This document shows positions 1-7,623 of a DNA stretch of 64,000 bases, piece by piece. The DNA is from Actinomadura flavalba DSM 45200 (GTDB lineage: Bacteria; Actinomycetota; Actinomycetes; Streptosporangiales; Streptosporangiaceae): NCBI RefSeq assembly GCF_000374305.1, contig NZ_KB894098.1, positions 310,001 through 374,000 on the forward strand. Direction: 5' to 3'. Numbering within the stretch: position 1 is the stretch's first letter; every line of letters starts with the position of its first letter. The notes under the pieces are model-generated. The model worked only from the letters and a program-made list of their open reading frames with translations, made no database searches and was not told where the DNA came from. The position numbers and the translations under genes are program-made.

Positions 1-92
1 GCCAGCGGGTAGAAGGCGTTGCGCCCGAGCCACCGCACCAGCACGGGCGCCAGGACGGCGGCCAGGCAGTGCGCGGCGAACAGCAGCAGCAT
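1..92 (-). CDS. Probable Mrp-type Na+/H+ antiporter subunit A / NuoL-like protein, N-terminal fragment
   Basis: The gene runs off the left edge, so only about 30 residues are visible, starting MLLLFAAHCLAAVLAPVL and continuing VRWLGRNAFY. This is one hydrophobic segment followed by a basic RWLGR turn. That pattern resembles the first membrane helix of MrpA/NuoL-family antiporter subunits (typically LLLAAH-A-LAPLLVRRLGR). The ATG at 92 is preceded by AGGGA four bases upstream. The assignment rests on a very short stretch and could be another polytopic membrane protein. Confidence 0.45.
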   Translation of the reverse strand, partial: MLLLFAAHCLAAVLAPVLVRWLGRNAFYPL

Positions 93-179
93 GAGGTCCC
101 TGGGAGCGTCGGGGATGACCGGAGATCACGATAGGCGTTTCCTGCCGTTTCAGCGCGCAGCCGCGCCGTACGACGGGAG

Positions 180-204
180 TGATCTGCCGCTCAGCCGCAG
201 ATCA
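180..204 (-). terminator. Hairpin overlapping the prepilin peptidase stop codon
   Basis: TGATCTGC and GCAGATCA form a perfect 8-bp stem around a 9-base loop. The stem includes the TGA stop codon of the prepilin peptidase gene. No U-run follows, as in most actinobacterial terminators, so termination is an inference from position. Confidence 0.35.
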
Positions 205-762
205 GGCGTGCAGGAGCACCGCCGCGAACGTGCCGAGGACGAGGAAGGGACCGTACGGGAGGGCGTCCTTGCGGGACGCGCGGCGGGCGGCCAGGAGGAC
301 GACGGCGACGAGCCCCCCGGCGGCGAACGTGACGAGCGCGCCGGTCCAGAACGCGGCCAGGCCGTACCAGCCGAGGTACAGCCCGAGGACGCCCGCGAGC
401 TTGACGTCCCCGAAGCCGAGCGCGTCGGGGAGCACGAACCACTGGACGAAGAAGAGCAGCCCGAACGCGGCCGCCCCGGCGAGGGCGTGCGCGAGGCGGG
501 CGCCGTCGCCGTCGGCGAGGGCGGCGACGGCGAGCAGCGCGCCCGCGACGCCGTAGGACGGCAGCGTGATCGCGTCCGGGAGCCGGTGCAGGGCCAGGTC
601 GACGACGGTCAGCACGACACCGGCCACCGCCAGGTACAGGACGGCGGGCAGTTCGGGGACCGCGCCGACGCGCGCGCCCAGCACGGCCGCCGCGAGCGCG
701 CAGCCCGCGAGGACGGTCCACGGCCGCCGCCGCAGCGGCTCCGCCCAGTCGGGGGGTGTCAC
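202..762 (-). CDS. Prepilin peptidase, A24 (type IV leader peptidase) family
   Basis: An 186-residue polytopic membrane protein with about six hydrophobic helices. The two aspartyl-protease signatures of the TadV/PilD family are visible: D55 followed by HRLPD (59-63), and GFGDVK (116-121) with D119. It lacks the N-terminal methyltransferase domain of PilD, so it is the short TadV-like form that cleaves prepilins of Flp/Tad pili or pseudopilins at the inner membrane. No pilin genes are in the window, so its substrate must be encoded elsewhere. The GTG start at 762 lies 10 bp after the SseB gene, so the two are probably co-transcribed. Confidence 0.85.
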   Translation of the reverse strand: MTPPDWAEPLRRRPWTVLAGCALAAAVLGARVGAVPELPAVLYLAVAGVVLTVVDLALHRLPDAITLPSYGVAGALLAVAALADGDGARLAHALAGAAAFGLLFFVQWFVLPDALGFGDVKLAGVLGLYLGWYGLAAFWTGALVTFAAGGLVAVVLLAARRASRKDALPYGPFLVLGTFAAVLLHA

Positions 763-772
763 CCGGGCGACC

Positions 773-1468
773 CTACCGGCGCAGCACGCTCAGCTCGACG
801 CCGCCGACGATGCGGCCGCGCAGGAGTTCGGCGAGGCGGTCGGAGACGCGCTGCGCGGTGGCGCGCTCGTCGTGCCCGGGGGCGACGGAGAAGCGGATCG
901 CCAGCTCGGTCGTCGCGCCGCCGCCGACGCGGACGCCCGCGACGCCCGGTTCGGCGCCGAACGCGGCCTCGACGGCGGCGAGGACGTCGGGGTCCTCGTG
1001 GGGCGGCGGGATCGGCCGGCCCTCCGCGAGCAGGTGCAGGCGCAGCCCCTCGACCGCGAACGGGACGGGGCCCGCGACGTCGATGACGAGCGCGTCGGCC
1101 TTCTCGTCCAGCGCGGCCAGGCACGCCTGCCGGGCGTGCACGGCGACGGGCCGCGCGTCCGGACGCCAGGCGAGCAGCGCGGCGGTGGAGGTGAACCCGA
1201 GGACGCCGCGCCGCCCGTCCTCGCCGGTCAGCGTGGGCACGGCCATGTCGCTGGACTTCTCCCGCCGCAGTTCGCCGGGCGCGACGTCCTCCTCCTCGGT
1301 GAGGACGGCGACGACCGGCACCAGCAGCCGCGCGTCGTGCAGTTCGCGCAGCACGGCGTGCTCGCCGGAGCGGCCCGCGGCGTACCCGGCGAGCGCGTCG
1401 GCCAGCCGCGGGTCGGCGGCGCCGTCGTCGTCGGGGAACTGGGGTTCGGGGATGGTCAGACCGGACAC
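773..1468 (-). CDS. SseB-domain protein
   Basis: A 231-residue soluble protein. The middle carries the SseB-like pattern seen in many actinobacterial proteins: LLVPVVAVL, then SSDMAVPTL, then GVLGFTSTAALLAWRPDARPVAV, ending in a C-terminal alpha/beta region. The domain is named after a Salmonella secretion chaperone, but its actinobacterial role is unknown. It starts at a GTG (1468) with no clear Shine-Dalgarno sequence. It sits between the aminotransferase (46 bp upstream) and the prepilin peptidase (10 bp downstream), suggesting a loose three-gene transcript. Confidence 0.75.
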   Translation of the reverse strand: MSGLTIPEPQFPDDDGAADPRLADALAGYAAGRSGEHAVLRELHDARLLVPVVAVLTEEEDVAPGELRREKSSDMAVPTLTGEDGRRGVLGFTSTAALLAWRPDARPVAVHARQACLAALDEKADALVIDVAGPVPFAVEGLRLHLLAEGRPIPPPHEDPDVLAAVEAAFGAEPGVAGVRVGGGATTELAIRFSVAPGHDERATAQRVSDRLAELLRGRIVGGVELSVLRR

Positions 1469-1514
1469 GTGGGCAGGCTACTGCCTTCTGCCACGCTGTG
1501 TTGAATTGTCGCGC

Positions 1515-2687
1515 TCAGCGCAGCCGGGTGAGGCGTTCGACGGCCTCGTCGATGACGTCGTCGCGTTTGCAGAAGGCGAAGCGGACGAAGTGCGCGCCGT
1601 CGGCGGGGCGCTGGTAGAAGACCTGCGTCGGGACGGCGACGACGCCCGCCTTCTCCGGGAGGGCGCGGGCGAGGTCGACGCCGTCGGTGTAGCCGAGGGG
1701 GCGGATGTCGGCCTGGACGAAGTAGGTGCCCTGGGGCCGGTGCACGGTGAACCCGGCCGCTTCGAGGCCGCCGACGAGACGGTCGCGTTTGCGCTCCAGC
1801 GAGGCGCGCAGGTCCTCGACCCAGGCGAGTTCGCGGCGCAGGCCGTGGGCGGCGGCGTGCTGCCAGGGGCCGCCGGTGGCGTAGGTGAGGAACTGCTTGA
1901 CGGTCTGCACGGCGCGGACGTGCCGCTCGGGGCCGGTGACCCAGCCGGTCTTCCAGCCGGTGACCGAGAACGTCTTGCCCACCGACGACACCGCGACGGT
2001 CCGCTCCCGCATGCCGGGCAGCGTCGCGAGCGGGACGTGCTCGGCGCCGTCGAACGTCAGGTACTCGTAGACCTCGTCGGTGACGGCGACGAGGTCGTGG
2101 TCGCGGCAGACGGCGGCGATCTCGGCCAGTTCGGCGCGGGTGAAGACGGTGCCGCACGGGTTGTGCGGCGAGTTCACCAGGATCAGCCGCGTGCGCGGGG
2201 TGACGGCGGCGCGCAGTTCGGCCGGGTCGAAGGTGAACCGGCCGCCGTCGGGGCGCAGCAGGACGGGCCGCAGCGCCGCGCCCGCGAGCGCGACCGTGGC
2301 GGCGTAGGAGTCGTAGGTGGGCTCGAACGCGATGACCTCGTCGCCGGGCCCGGCCAGGGCGAGGACGGCGGCGGCGATGCCCTCGGTGGCGCCGACCGTG
2401 ACGTACACCTCGCCGTCCGGGTCGTAGTCCAGCCCGTACCGTTCGCGTTTCTGCGCGGCGACGGCGGCGCGCAGCTCGGGCAGGCCGGGGCCGGGCGGGT
2501 ACTGGTTGCCGCCGCCCATGATGGCCGCGACGGCCGCCTCCAGCATCGCGGGCGGCCCGTCGGTGTCGGGGAACCCCTGGCCGAGGTTGATCGCCCCGGT
2601 GCGGGCGGCCAGCGCGGACATCTCGGCGAAGATCGTCGTCCCGAATCCCCGCATGCGTTCGACCAACGGCTCCGTCACGCCGTTCAC
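1515..2687 (-). CDS. Class I/II PLP-dependent aminotransferase, DapC/YbdL-like
   Basis: A 390-residue fold-type I aminotransferase. The features are INLGQGFPD near residue 33, NSPHNPCGT at 172-180, DEVYEYL at 204-210, and the PLP Schiff-base lysine K238 in SSVGKTF followed by GWKTGW. Family knowledge points to N-succinyldiaminopimelate aminotransferase (DapC of lysine/peptidoglycan synthesis) or a methionine/kynurenine aminotransferase of the YbdL group. Sequence alone does not separate them. The GTG start at 2687 is preceded by AGGG. The gene runs the same way as the two-component pair upstream, 22 bp after the response regulator stop. Confidence 0.85.
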   Translation of the reverse strand: MNGVTEPLVERMRGFGTTIFAEMSALAARTGAINLGQGFPDTDGPPAMLEAAVAAIMGGGNQYPPGPGLPELRAAVAAQKRERYGLDYDPDGEVYVTVGATEGIAAAVLALAGPGDEVIAFEPTYDSYAATVALAGAALRPVLLRPDGGRFTFDPAELRAAVTPRTRLILVNSPHNPCGTVFTRAELAEIAAVCRDHDLVAVTDEVYEYLTFDGAEHVPLATLPGMRERTVAVSSVGKTFSVTGWKTGWVTGPERHVRAVQTVKQFLTYATGGPWQHAAAHGLRRELAWVEDLRASLERKRDRLVGGLEAAGFTVHRPQGTYFVQADIRPLGYTDGVDLARALPEKAGVVAVPTQVFYQRPADGAHFVRFAFCKRDDVIDEAVERLTRLR

Positions 2688-2709
2688 CCTACGCGGCGGC
2701 GCCGCGCGT

Positions 2710-3315
2710 TCAGATCCAGCCCATGTCGCGGGCGGCGCGGACGGCGGCGAGCCGGTTGCCGCCGCCGAGCTTGGCCATCGCGGTCGACAGGTAGTTGCGG
2801 ACGGTGCCGTCCGACAGGTGCAGGCGGGCGGCGACGTCGGCGGTCTCGGCGCCGTCGGCGAGCAGCCGCAGGATCTCGCGCTCGCGCGCGGTGAGCGGGT
2901 TGTCGCCCGCCGAGATGGCGCTCGCGGCCAGGTCGGCGTCGAGCACGCGGCCGCCCGCGTGGACGGTCCGGATCGCGGCGGCCAGGCGTTCGGTGGGGGC
3001 GTCCTTGGCGAGGAAGCCGCGCACCCCGGCGGCCATCGCGCGGCGCAGGTAGCCGGGGCGGCCGAAGCTCGTCAGCATGCAGACCGCGCAGCGGGCGCCG
3101 GACGCGGCGAGCCGTTCGGCGACGGTGAGGCCGTCGGCGCCGGGCATGTCGATGTCGAGGACGAGCACGTCGGGGTCGAGGCGGGCGACGGCGGCGGCGA
3201 CCTCGTCGCCGCGGCCGACCTCGCCGACGACGGTCAGGTCGTCCTCCAGGCTCAGCAGGGCCGCGACGGCGCCGCGGATGAGGTGTTCGTCGTCCGCGAG
3301 CAGCACCGTGATCAT
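2710..3315 (-). CDS. NarL/LuxR-family response regulator (partner of 3312-4499)
   Basis: A 201-residue regulator. The receiver domain has acidic residues D8/D9, phospho-acceptor D54 in LVLDIDMPG, and conserved K104 in GFLAKD. The C-terminal helix-turn-helix (about 141-184) reads LTAREREILRLLADG then VAARLHLSDGTVRNYLS, typical of DesR-type regulators. Its ATG overlaps the stop of the histidine kinase by 4 bp, so the pair is translationally coupled. A candidate operator lies upstream of the kinase (4591-4605). The reading frame stays open further upstream into the kinase gene, but that extension is a shadow frame. Confidence 0.93.
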   Translation of the reverse strand: MITVLLADDEHLIRGAVAALLSLEDDLTVVGEVGRGDEVAAAVARLDPDVLVLDIDMPGADGLTVAERLAASGARCAVCMLTSFGRPGYLRRAMAAGVRGFLAKDAPTERLAAAIRTVHAGGRVLDADLAASAISAGDNPLTAREREILRLLADGAETADVAARLHLSDGTVRNYLSTAMAKLGGGNRLAAVRAARDMGWI

Positions 3316-4499
3316 GTGGCGTCCGCCACGACGGCGCGGAGCAGGAACCGGTCGCGGCCGTGCGGGGCGGCGTCCAGCGTGCCGCCGACGACGGCGAGGC
3401 GTTCGCGCAGCCCGTCCAGGCCCGAGCCCGGGGGCTCCGCCGAGGCGGTGACGCCGTCGTTGTCCATCTCCAGGATCACCGACGCACCGTACCGGCCGAC
3501 GCGGATCGCGCAGGCGCTCGCCCGGCTGTGCTTGATCACGTTCGTGGTGCCCTCGCGGATCGCCCACGCCAGCGCGGTCGCGACGTCGGGCGGCAGGTCC
3601 CGGGGCGGGACGTCGGCGGCGCACCGCACCCCGGCGGCCTCCAGGACGGCGCGCGCCCCGGCCAGCTCGGCGTCCAGCTCGACGGCCCGGTAGCCGCGCA
3701 CGGCGGCGCGGACCTCGCGCAGCGCCTCGCGGGCGGCGGTGCGCACGTCGGCCATCTCGGCGCGGGCCCGGTCGGGGTCGCGTTCGGTCATCCGCATGGC
3801 CAGCTCGCTCTTGACGGCGATGAGCGACAGGCTGTGCCCGAGCAGGTCGTGCAGGTCGCGGGAGAAGCGCAGCCGCTCCTCGGTGACGGCGACGGTCGCC
3901 AGCGCCTCGCGGGCGGCGTGCGCCTCCTGGTGCAGCGTCCAGGTGCGGCGCTGGTACAGGTTGATGTACGTGGTGAACGCGCAGACGGCGAAGAAGACCG
4001 CGAACAGCAGGGGCGGCGCGAACCAGCGCAGGGGCGGCGGGTCCGGATTCCAGCGCAGCGCGAGCGAGGCCAGCAGCGCCAGGTACGCGGCCGTCACCGC
4101 GCACAGCGCCACGACGCGTCCGCGCGGCAGCGGCGTCAGCGCCACCGCCGACACCCAGAACACCGCCGGGACCGACCACACCGGCTGGCTGAGGACGAGC
4201 AGCGACAGCGCGGCGGCCAGGGCGCCGCCGGTCAGGAACTCGCGGCGGGTCAGCCCCGGGCCGAGCCCCGCCCGCACGAGCCGCGTGTACATCCACATCA
4301 TCAGCCCGAGCCCGACGGCGGCGGCGAACGCGACCGGCGCGTCCAGGCGGCCCTCGGCGGTGTCGGTGACGAGGATCAGCAGGCACGGGCCGAGGAACCC
4401 GATCGCCGCCCACAGGTACGAACGGTGGGTGACGTGCCGGTACTTCTCGTAGCGGCGCGCGTCCCGCTCGGCGATGTCCGCCGTGGTCGCGATGTCCAA
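3312..4499 (-). CDS. DesK-type sensor histidine kinase
   Basis: A 395-residue membrane kinase. It has about six transmembrane helices (residues 28-180), then a HisKA_3 dimerisation domain with phospho-acceptor H217 in SRDLHDLLGHS and an ATPase domain with the N-box REGTTNVIKHS (N320). It would autophosphorylate and pass the phosphate to the downstream regulator, with which it overlaps by 4 bp. DesK-group kinases usually sense membrane state or cell-wall stress, but the signal here is unknown. No ABC transporter is adjacent, unlike the second such pair at 28038-29764. Confidence 0.92.
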   Translation of the reverse strand: MDIATTADIAERDARRYEKYRHVTHRSYLWAAIGFLGPCLLILVTDTAEGRLDAPVAFAAAVGLGLMMWMYTRLVRAGLGPGLTRREFLTGGALAAALSLLVLSQPVWSVPAVFWVSAVALTPLPRGRVVALCAVTAAYLALLASLALRWNPDPPPLRWFAPPLLFAVFFAVCAFTTYINLYQRRTWTLHQEAHAAREALATVAVTEERLRFSRDLHDLLGHSLSLIAVKSELAMRMTERDPDRARAEMADVRTAAREALREVRAAVRGYRAVELDAELAGARAVLEAAGVRCAADVPPRDLPPDVATALAWAIREGTTNVIKHSRASACAIRVGRYGASVILEMDNDGVTASAEPPGSGLDGLRERLAVVGGTLDAAPHGRDRFLLRAVVADAT

Positions 4500-4590
4500 G
4501 CTGCCCCCTCGCCCGCAGCGTAGCGCCGGGCCGTGACCACCTTCGCCGGTCGGCGCCCGGCGCCGGTAGACGCAGGTGTCACACGGTCCG

Positions 4591-4605
4591 CATGACGAAC
4601 GTCAT
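4591..4605. promoter_or_regulatory. Candidate response-regulator operator upstream of two-component system 1
   Basis: CATGACG-AA-CGTCAT is an inverted repeat with 6-bp perfect arms and a 2-base centre. It lies 92 bp upstream of the histidine kinase start, between divergent genes. The same heptamer, in both orientations, lies upstream of the second, paralogous DesK/NarL system (29844-29886). Autoregulation by the NarL-type regulator is an inference. Confidence 0.45.
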
Positions 4606-4709
4606 CCGCGCCGGGCGGGCGACGCGCGGCCTTCGGCAAATCCCCACGGCCCCGGCGTCACTGTGGGTAGCCTGGCGGCGACTCGACCGGGAAGGGGGCC
4701 CGTTCGGCG

Positions 4710-5063
4710 ATGGAGCGAGGTCGCGTACCGCCGGGCGACCGGGAACCGCCCGACGCGCCGATGCTGACGTTCCGGCAGGACCCGGCGGCCGTGTGCGGGT
4801 TCGTCGCGGCGCAGGCCGCGCGGCACGGCGTCTTCGGCAACCAGGCCGCCGCGCTGATCATCGCCGCCGGAGAGGTCGCCGCCGCCCTCGGCGGGACCGA
4901 GGGCCACGCGACCGTCCGCGTCTGGCGCCGTCCCACCGCCCTCGTCTGCCGCTTCCAGGCCCCGCGCGGCACCGCTCCCGGCACCGAGGGAATCCGCACC
5001 CACGGCAGCGTGGCGCTGTCGTGCGCCGGGGCCGTGACGACGCTGCGGCTCGCGCTGCCCTGA
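4710..5063 (+). CDS. Small anti-sigma-factor-like ATP-binding domain protein, degenerate
   Basis: A 117-residue protein. Residues about 20-110 follow the layout of actinobacterial RsbW-like HATPase_c_2 domains: an N-terminal helix, AAALIIAAGEVAAALGG where the N-box (usually NE-ANSxxHGG) should be, ATVRVWRRPTALVCRFQAP, and a C-terminal VALSCAGAVTTLRL. The conserved Asn, the HG pair and the DxGxG loop are missing, so ATP binding is doubtful. The ATG at 4710 has GGGAAGGGGG upstream; an internal ATG at 4761 is an alternative start. It may be a decaying copy or a regulator that no longer uses nucleotide. Confidence 0.5.
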   Translation: MERGRVPPGDREPPDAPMLTFRQDPAAVCGFVAAQAARHGVFGNQAAALIIAAGEVAAALGGTEGHATVRVWRRPTALVCRFQAPRGTAPGTEGIRTHGSVALSCAGAVTTLRLALP

Positions 5064-5067
5064 CCGC

Positions 5068-6324
5068 TCAGCGCAACGGCAGGCGGACCAGGACGTCGCC
5101 GTCGCGGCCCGCGAGTTCCCCGGCCGCCGCGTGCAGGCGCTCGGGCACGAAGCCCGGGACGGTGGCGGTGCGCTCGCCCGTCCAGGCGTCCCAGATCTCC
5201 AGGCCGCCGGGCGCGGCGGCGTACAGGCGGCGGCCGTCGGAGAAGAAGGCGCCGCGCGGGCCGGGGAACGCGAGGATCTCGGCGCCGGTGCCGGCGTCGA
5301 AGACGCGGGCGCCGTCCAGCAGGGCGAGTTCGTCGCCGCCGATGCCCGCGACGGCGACCAGGTCGTCACCGATCCAGCAGACCGGGTGGTCCCACAGGTA
5401 GGCGCGGTGGCAGAGCGAGCGGGCGGACGGGCCGTCCTCGGGCTCGTCGGTGTTCCCGTCCAGCCAGCGGCGCAGGTCCCAGACGCGGACGGCGCCGACC
5501 GGCGACCACGCCCACGCGTCCGACACGATGTGCCGTCCGCCGGGTGAGGCGTGCAGCGCGCCGTGGAACAGCATGCCGTCGCCGCCCGGCACGACCTGGG
5601 CGCCGGTGAGCGCGTCGCTGACCGCGAGCGCGTTCCACCGGGTGCGGTGCGCGACGACCGTACGGCCGCCGTGCTCGGTGAACGCCAGCGAGAACGGGAC
5701 CGTGTTCTCCCAGTAGTCGCCGCCGTCCAGCCGGAGCGTGACCTCGCCGGTGGCGAGGGCGAGGACGGCGCCGTACCGGCCGTAGTCGTGCACGATCGCG
5801 GCGGCGTCGCCGCGCGGCGCGACGTGCAGGCGCGGGGTCAGCTCCTTGTCGATGAAGGGCTTGAAGCCGGGCTCGGGCGGCAGCGGGTCGGCGGCGATCT
5901 CCGCGACGACGCCCGTCCCGGCGTCCCACCGGACGATCGCGCCGTCGCGGGTCAGGACGAGCCAGGCCGGGTTCTCCCCGTCGGGGAGCGGCGCGAGGTC
6001 GAGCGCGCCGCGCAGCGCCTCGGGCAGCGGGGTGCGGACGAGCGGGCCGGGCGCGGGCTCGGGACGTTCCGCGATGCCGGGTTCGCCGCGCCAGCCGACG
6101 TGGGTGCCGTTCTCCTCGTCCACCCGCACGGCGCAACCCGCGCAGACCACCAGGAACTCGGGCGCCTGGTCGGCGGTGTCGCAGGCGGTGCAGCACAGGT
6201 CGTACTCCAGGGCACGGCCGCGCAGCACGCGGACGAACTCGCTCTCGTCGCCGGGGCCGAGGAGGTGGCGGCAGAGGCGGCCGGTGGCGGCCTCCGCGAC
6301 ATGCCCGCACACGTGAACGTCCAC
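5068..6324 (-). CDS. Cys-rich N-terminus plus predicted beta-propeller protein, tandem copy A
   Basis: A 418-residue protein starting at GTG 6324 (VDVHVCGHVAEA), matching the GTG start of its paralogue. The N-terminal about 85 residues hold CGH, LCRHLL, CCTAC and CAGC, a likely zinc-binding knuckle of CxxC pairs. The remainder is a run of WD/PQQ-like blades such as LVLTRDGAIVRWDAGTG, FFSDGRRLYAAAPGGLEIWD and GERTATVPGFVPERL. There is no signal peptide, so it is probably cytoplasmic. It is roughly 70 percent identical by eye to the next gene, with near-identical C-termini. Function unknown; a metal-bound scaffold or sensor is possible. Confidence 0.78.
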   Translation of the reverse strand: MDVHVCGHVAEAATGRLCRHLLGPGDESEFVRVLRGRALEYDLCCTACDTADQAPEFLVVCAGCAVRVDEENGTHVGWRGEPGIAERPEPAPGPLVRTPLPEALRGALDLAPLPDGENPAWLVLTRDGAIVRWDAGTGVVAEIAADPLPPEPGFKPFIDKELTPRLHVAPRGDAAAIVHDYGRYGAVLALATGEVTLRLDGGDYWENTVPFSLAFTEHGGRTVVAHRTRWNALAVSDALTGAQVVPGGDGMLFHGALHASPGGRHIVSDAWAWSPVGAVRVWDLRRWLDGNTDEPEDGPSARSLCHRAYLWDHPVCWIGDDLVAVAGIGGDELALLDGARVFDAGTGAEILAFPGPRGAFFSDGRRLYAAAPGGLEIWDAWTGERTATVPGFVPERLHAAAGELAGRDGDVLVRLPLR

Positions 6325-6331
6325 GGCGGCA

Positions 6332-6376
6332 ACCCTAGACGAGCGGGGACCGCGCCACCCTGCCCACCGCGTTACA
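6332..6376 (-). pseudogene. Remnant of the acyl-CoA synthetase 3' end, carried along in the tandem duplication
   Basis: Reading the minus strand, this stretch still encodes NAVGRVARSPLV and a TAG stop. That matches the last 12 residues and stop of the acyl-CoA synthetase (NAMGKVVKSRLV, at 7624-7665). It sits in the same position relative to copy A as the real synthetase end does to copy B. The first 13 bases (ACCCTAGACGAGC) are identical. The TAGGG formed by the old stop codon lies where a ribosome-binding site for the following GTG start would be, which may explain its retention. Confidence 0.65.
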
Positions 6377-7613
6377 GGTATAGGCGGACGAGGTCGTCGC
6401 CGTCGCGGCCCGCGAGCTCCCCGGCGGCGGCGTGCAGGCGCTCGGGGACGAACCCGGGGACGGTCGCGGTGCGCTCGCCGGTGGAGAGGTCCCAGATCTC
6501 CAGCCCGCCGGGCGCGGCGGCGTACAGGCGGCGGCCGTCGGAGAAGAAGGCGCCCCGGGGCCCGGCGAACGTCAGGACCTCGGCGCCGGTCGCGGCCTCG
6601 AAGACGCGGGCGCCGTCCATCAGGGACGCGGCGGACTCCCCGATGCCCGGGACGGCCACGAGACCGTCGCCCACCCAGCACAGGGTGTGGTCCCACACGC
6701 CGGAGCGGACGCACAGCGCGTCGCCGGGCGGACCGTCGGAGCCGGTCAGCCAGCGGCGCAGGTTCCAGGAGAAGACGGCGCCGATCGGCTCGTGCCGCCG
6801 GGTCAGGGCCGCGACGCGCCGCCCGTCCGGGGAGACGTGCAGCGCGCCGTAGAACAGGAGGCCGTCCTCGTCCGTCCGGATCTCGGCGCCGGTGTGCGCG
6901 TCGCTGACCGTGAGCGCGTCCCACAGCGTGCGGTGCACGACGACGGTACGGCCCTCGTGCTCGGCGAACGCGACCGCGAACGGCACCGTGTCCTCCCGGT
7001 ACGCGCCGCCGTCCAGCCGGAGCGTGACCGCGCCGGTCGCGAGGTCGAGGACGGCGCCGTACCGGCCGTGGTCGCGCGCGACCGCCGCGACGTCGCCGCG
7101 CGGCGCCACGTGCAGCCGGGGCACGACCGGGCGGGCGGACGCGCCCGGCTCGACGCAGGGCTCGGGCGGCAGCGGATCGGCGGCGATCCGCGCGGTCGCG
7201 CCGGTCCCGGCGTCCCACCGGACGAGCGCGCCGTCGCGGGTCAGCACCAGCCACGCCGACGCGTCACCGGCGGGCAGCGGCGCGAGGTCGAGCGCGCCGC
7301 GCAGCGCCTCGGGCAGCGGGGTGCGGACGAGAGGGCCGGGCGCGGGCCCGGGGCGCTCCGCGACGCCCGGGGTACCGTGCCAGCCGACGTGGAAGCCGTT
7401 CACGCCGTCGTCCACGCGCCCGGCGCAGCCGACGCACACGACGAGGTCCGGCGGATCGCCCGCGTCGAGGCAGGCGGTGCAGCTCAGGTCGTACTCCACG
7501 CGCCGCCCGCGCAGCACGCGGACGAAGTCGTGGTCGTGGTCCTCACCGAGCAGGTGACGGCACAGGCGCGCGTCGGCGGCCTCCGCGATGTGCCCGCAGG
7601 CGTGAACGTCCAC
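6372..7613 (-). CDS. Cys-rich N-terminus plus predicted beta-propeller protein, tandem copy B
   Basis: A 413-residue paralogue of 5068-6324. It begins at GTG 7613 (VDVHACGHIAEA) and has the same N-terminal CGH / LCRHLL / SCTAC / CVGC knuckle. The same propeller repeats follow, ending GRDGDDLVRLYL. The start lies 10 bp after the stop of the acyl-CoA synthetase, whose TAG stop contributes to TAGGGT, a plausible ribosome-binding site. Translation is therefore probably coupled to the synthetase. As the copy still attached to its neighbour, it is likely the ancestral locus. Function unknown. Confidence 0.78.
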   Translation of the reverse strand: MDVHACGHIAEAADARLCRHLLGEDHDHDFVRVLRGRRVEYDLSCTACLDAGDPPDLVVCVGCAGRVDDGVNGFHVGWHGTPGVAERPGPAPGPLVRTPLPEALRGALDLAPLPAGDASAWLVLTRDGALVRWDAGTGATARIAADPLPPEPCVEPGASARPVVPRLHVAPRGDVAAVARDHGRYGAVLDLATGAVTLRLDGGAYREDTVPFAVAFAEHEGRTVVVHRTLWDALTVSDAHTGAEIRTDEDGLLFYGALHVSPDGRRVAALTRRHEPIGAVFSWNLRRWLTGSDGPPGDALCVRSGVWDHTLCWVGDGLVAVPGIGESAASLMDGARVFEAATGAEVLTFAGPRGAFFSDGRRLYAAAPGGLEIWDLSTGERTATVPGFVPERLHAAAGELAGRDGDDLVRLYL

Positions 7614-7623
7614 GCCGCAGACC

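Noticed and set aside
2710..4413. One long frame that seems to fuse the response regulator to an upstream domain
   Set aside because: Upstream of 3315 this is a shadow frame of the histidine kinase, whose own frame holds all kinase motifs; the regulator starts at ATG 3315 with a 4-bp overlap.
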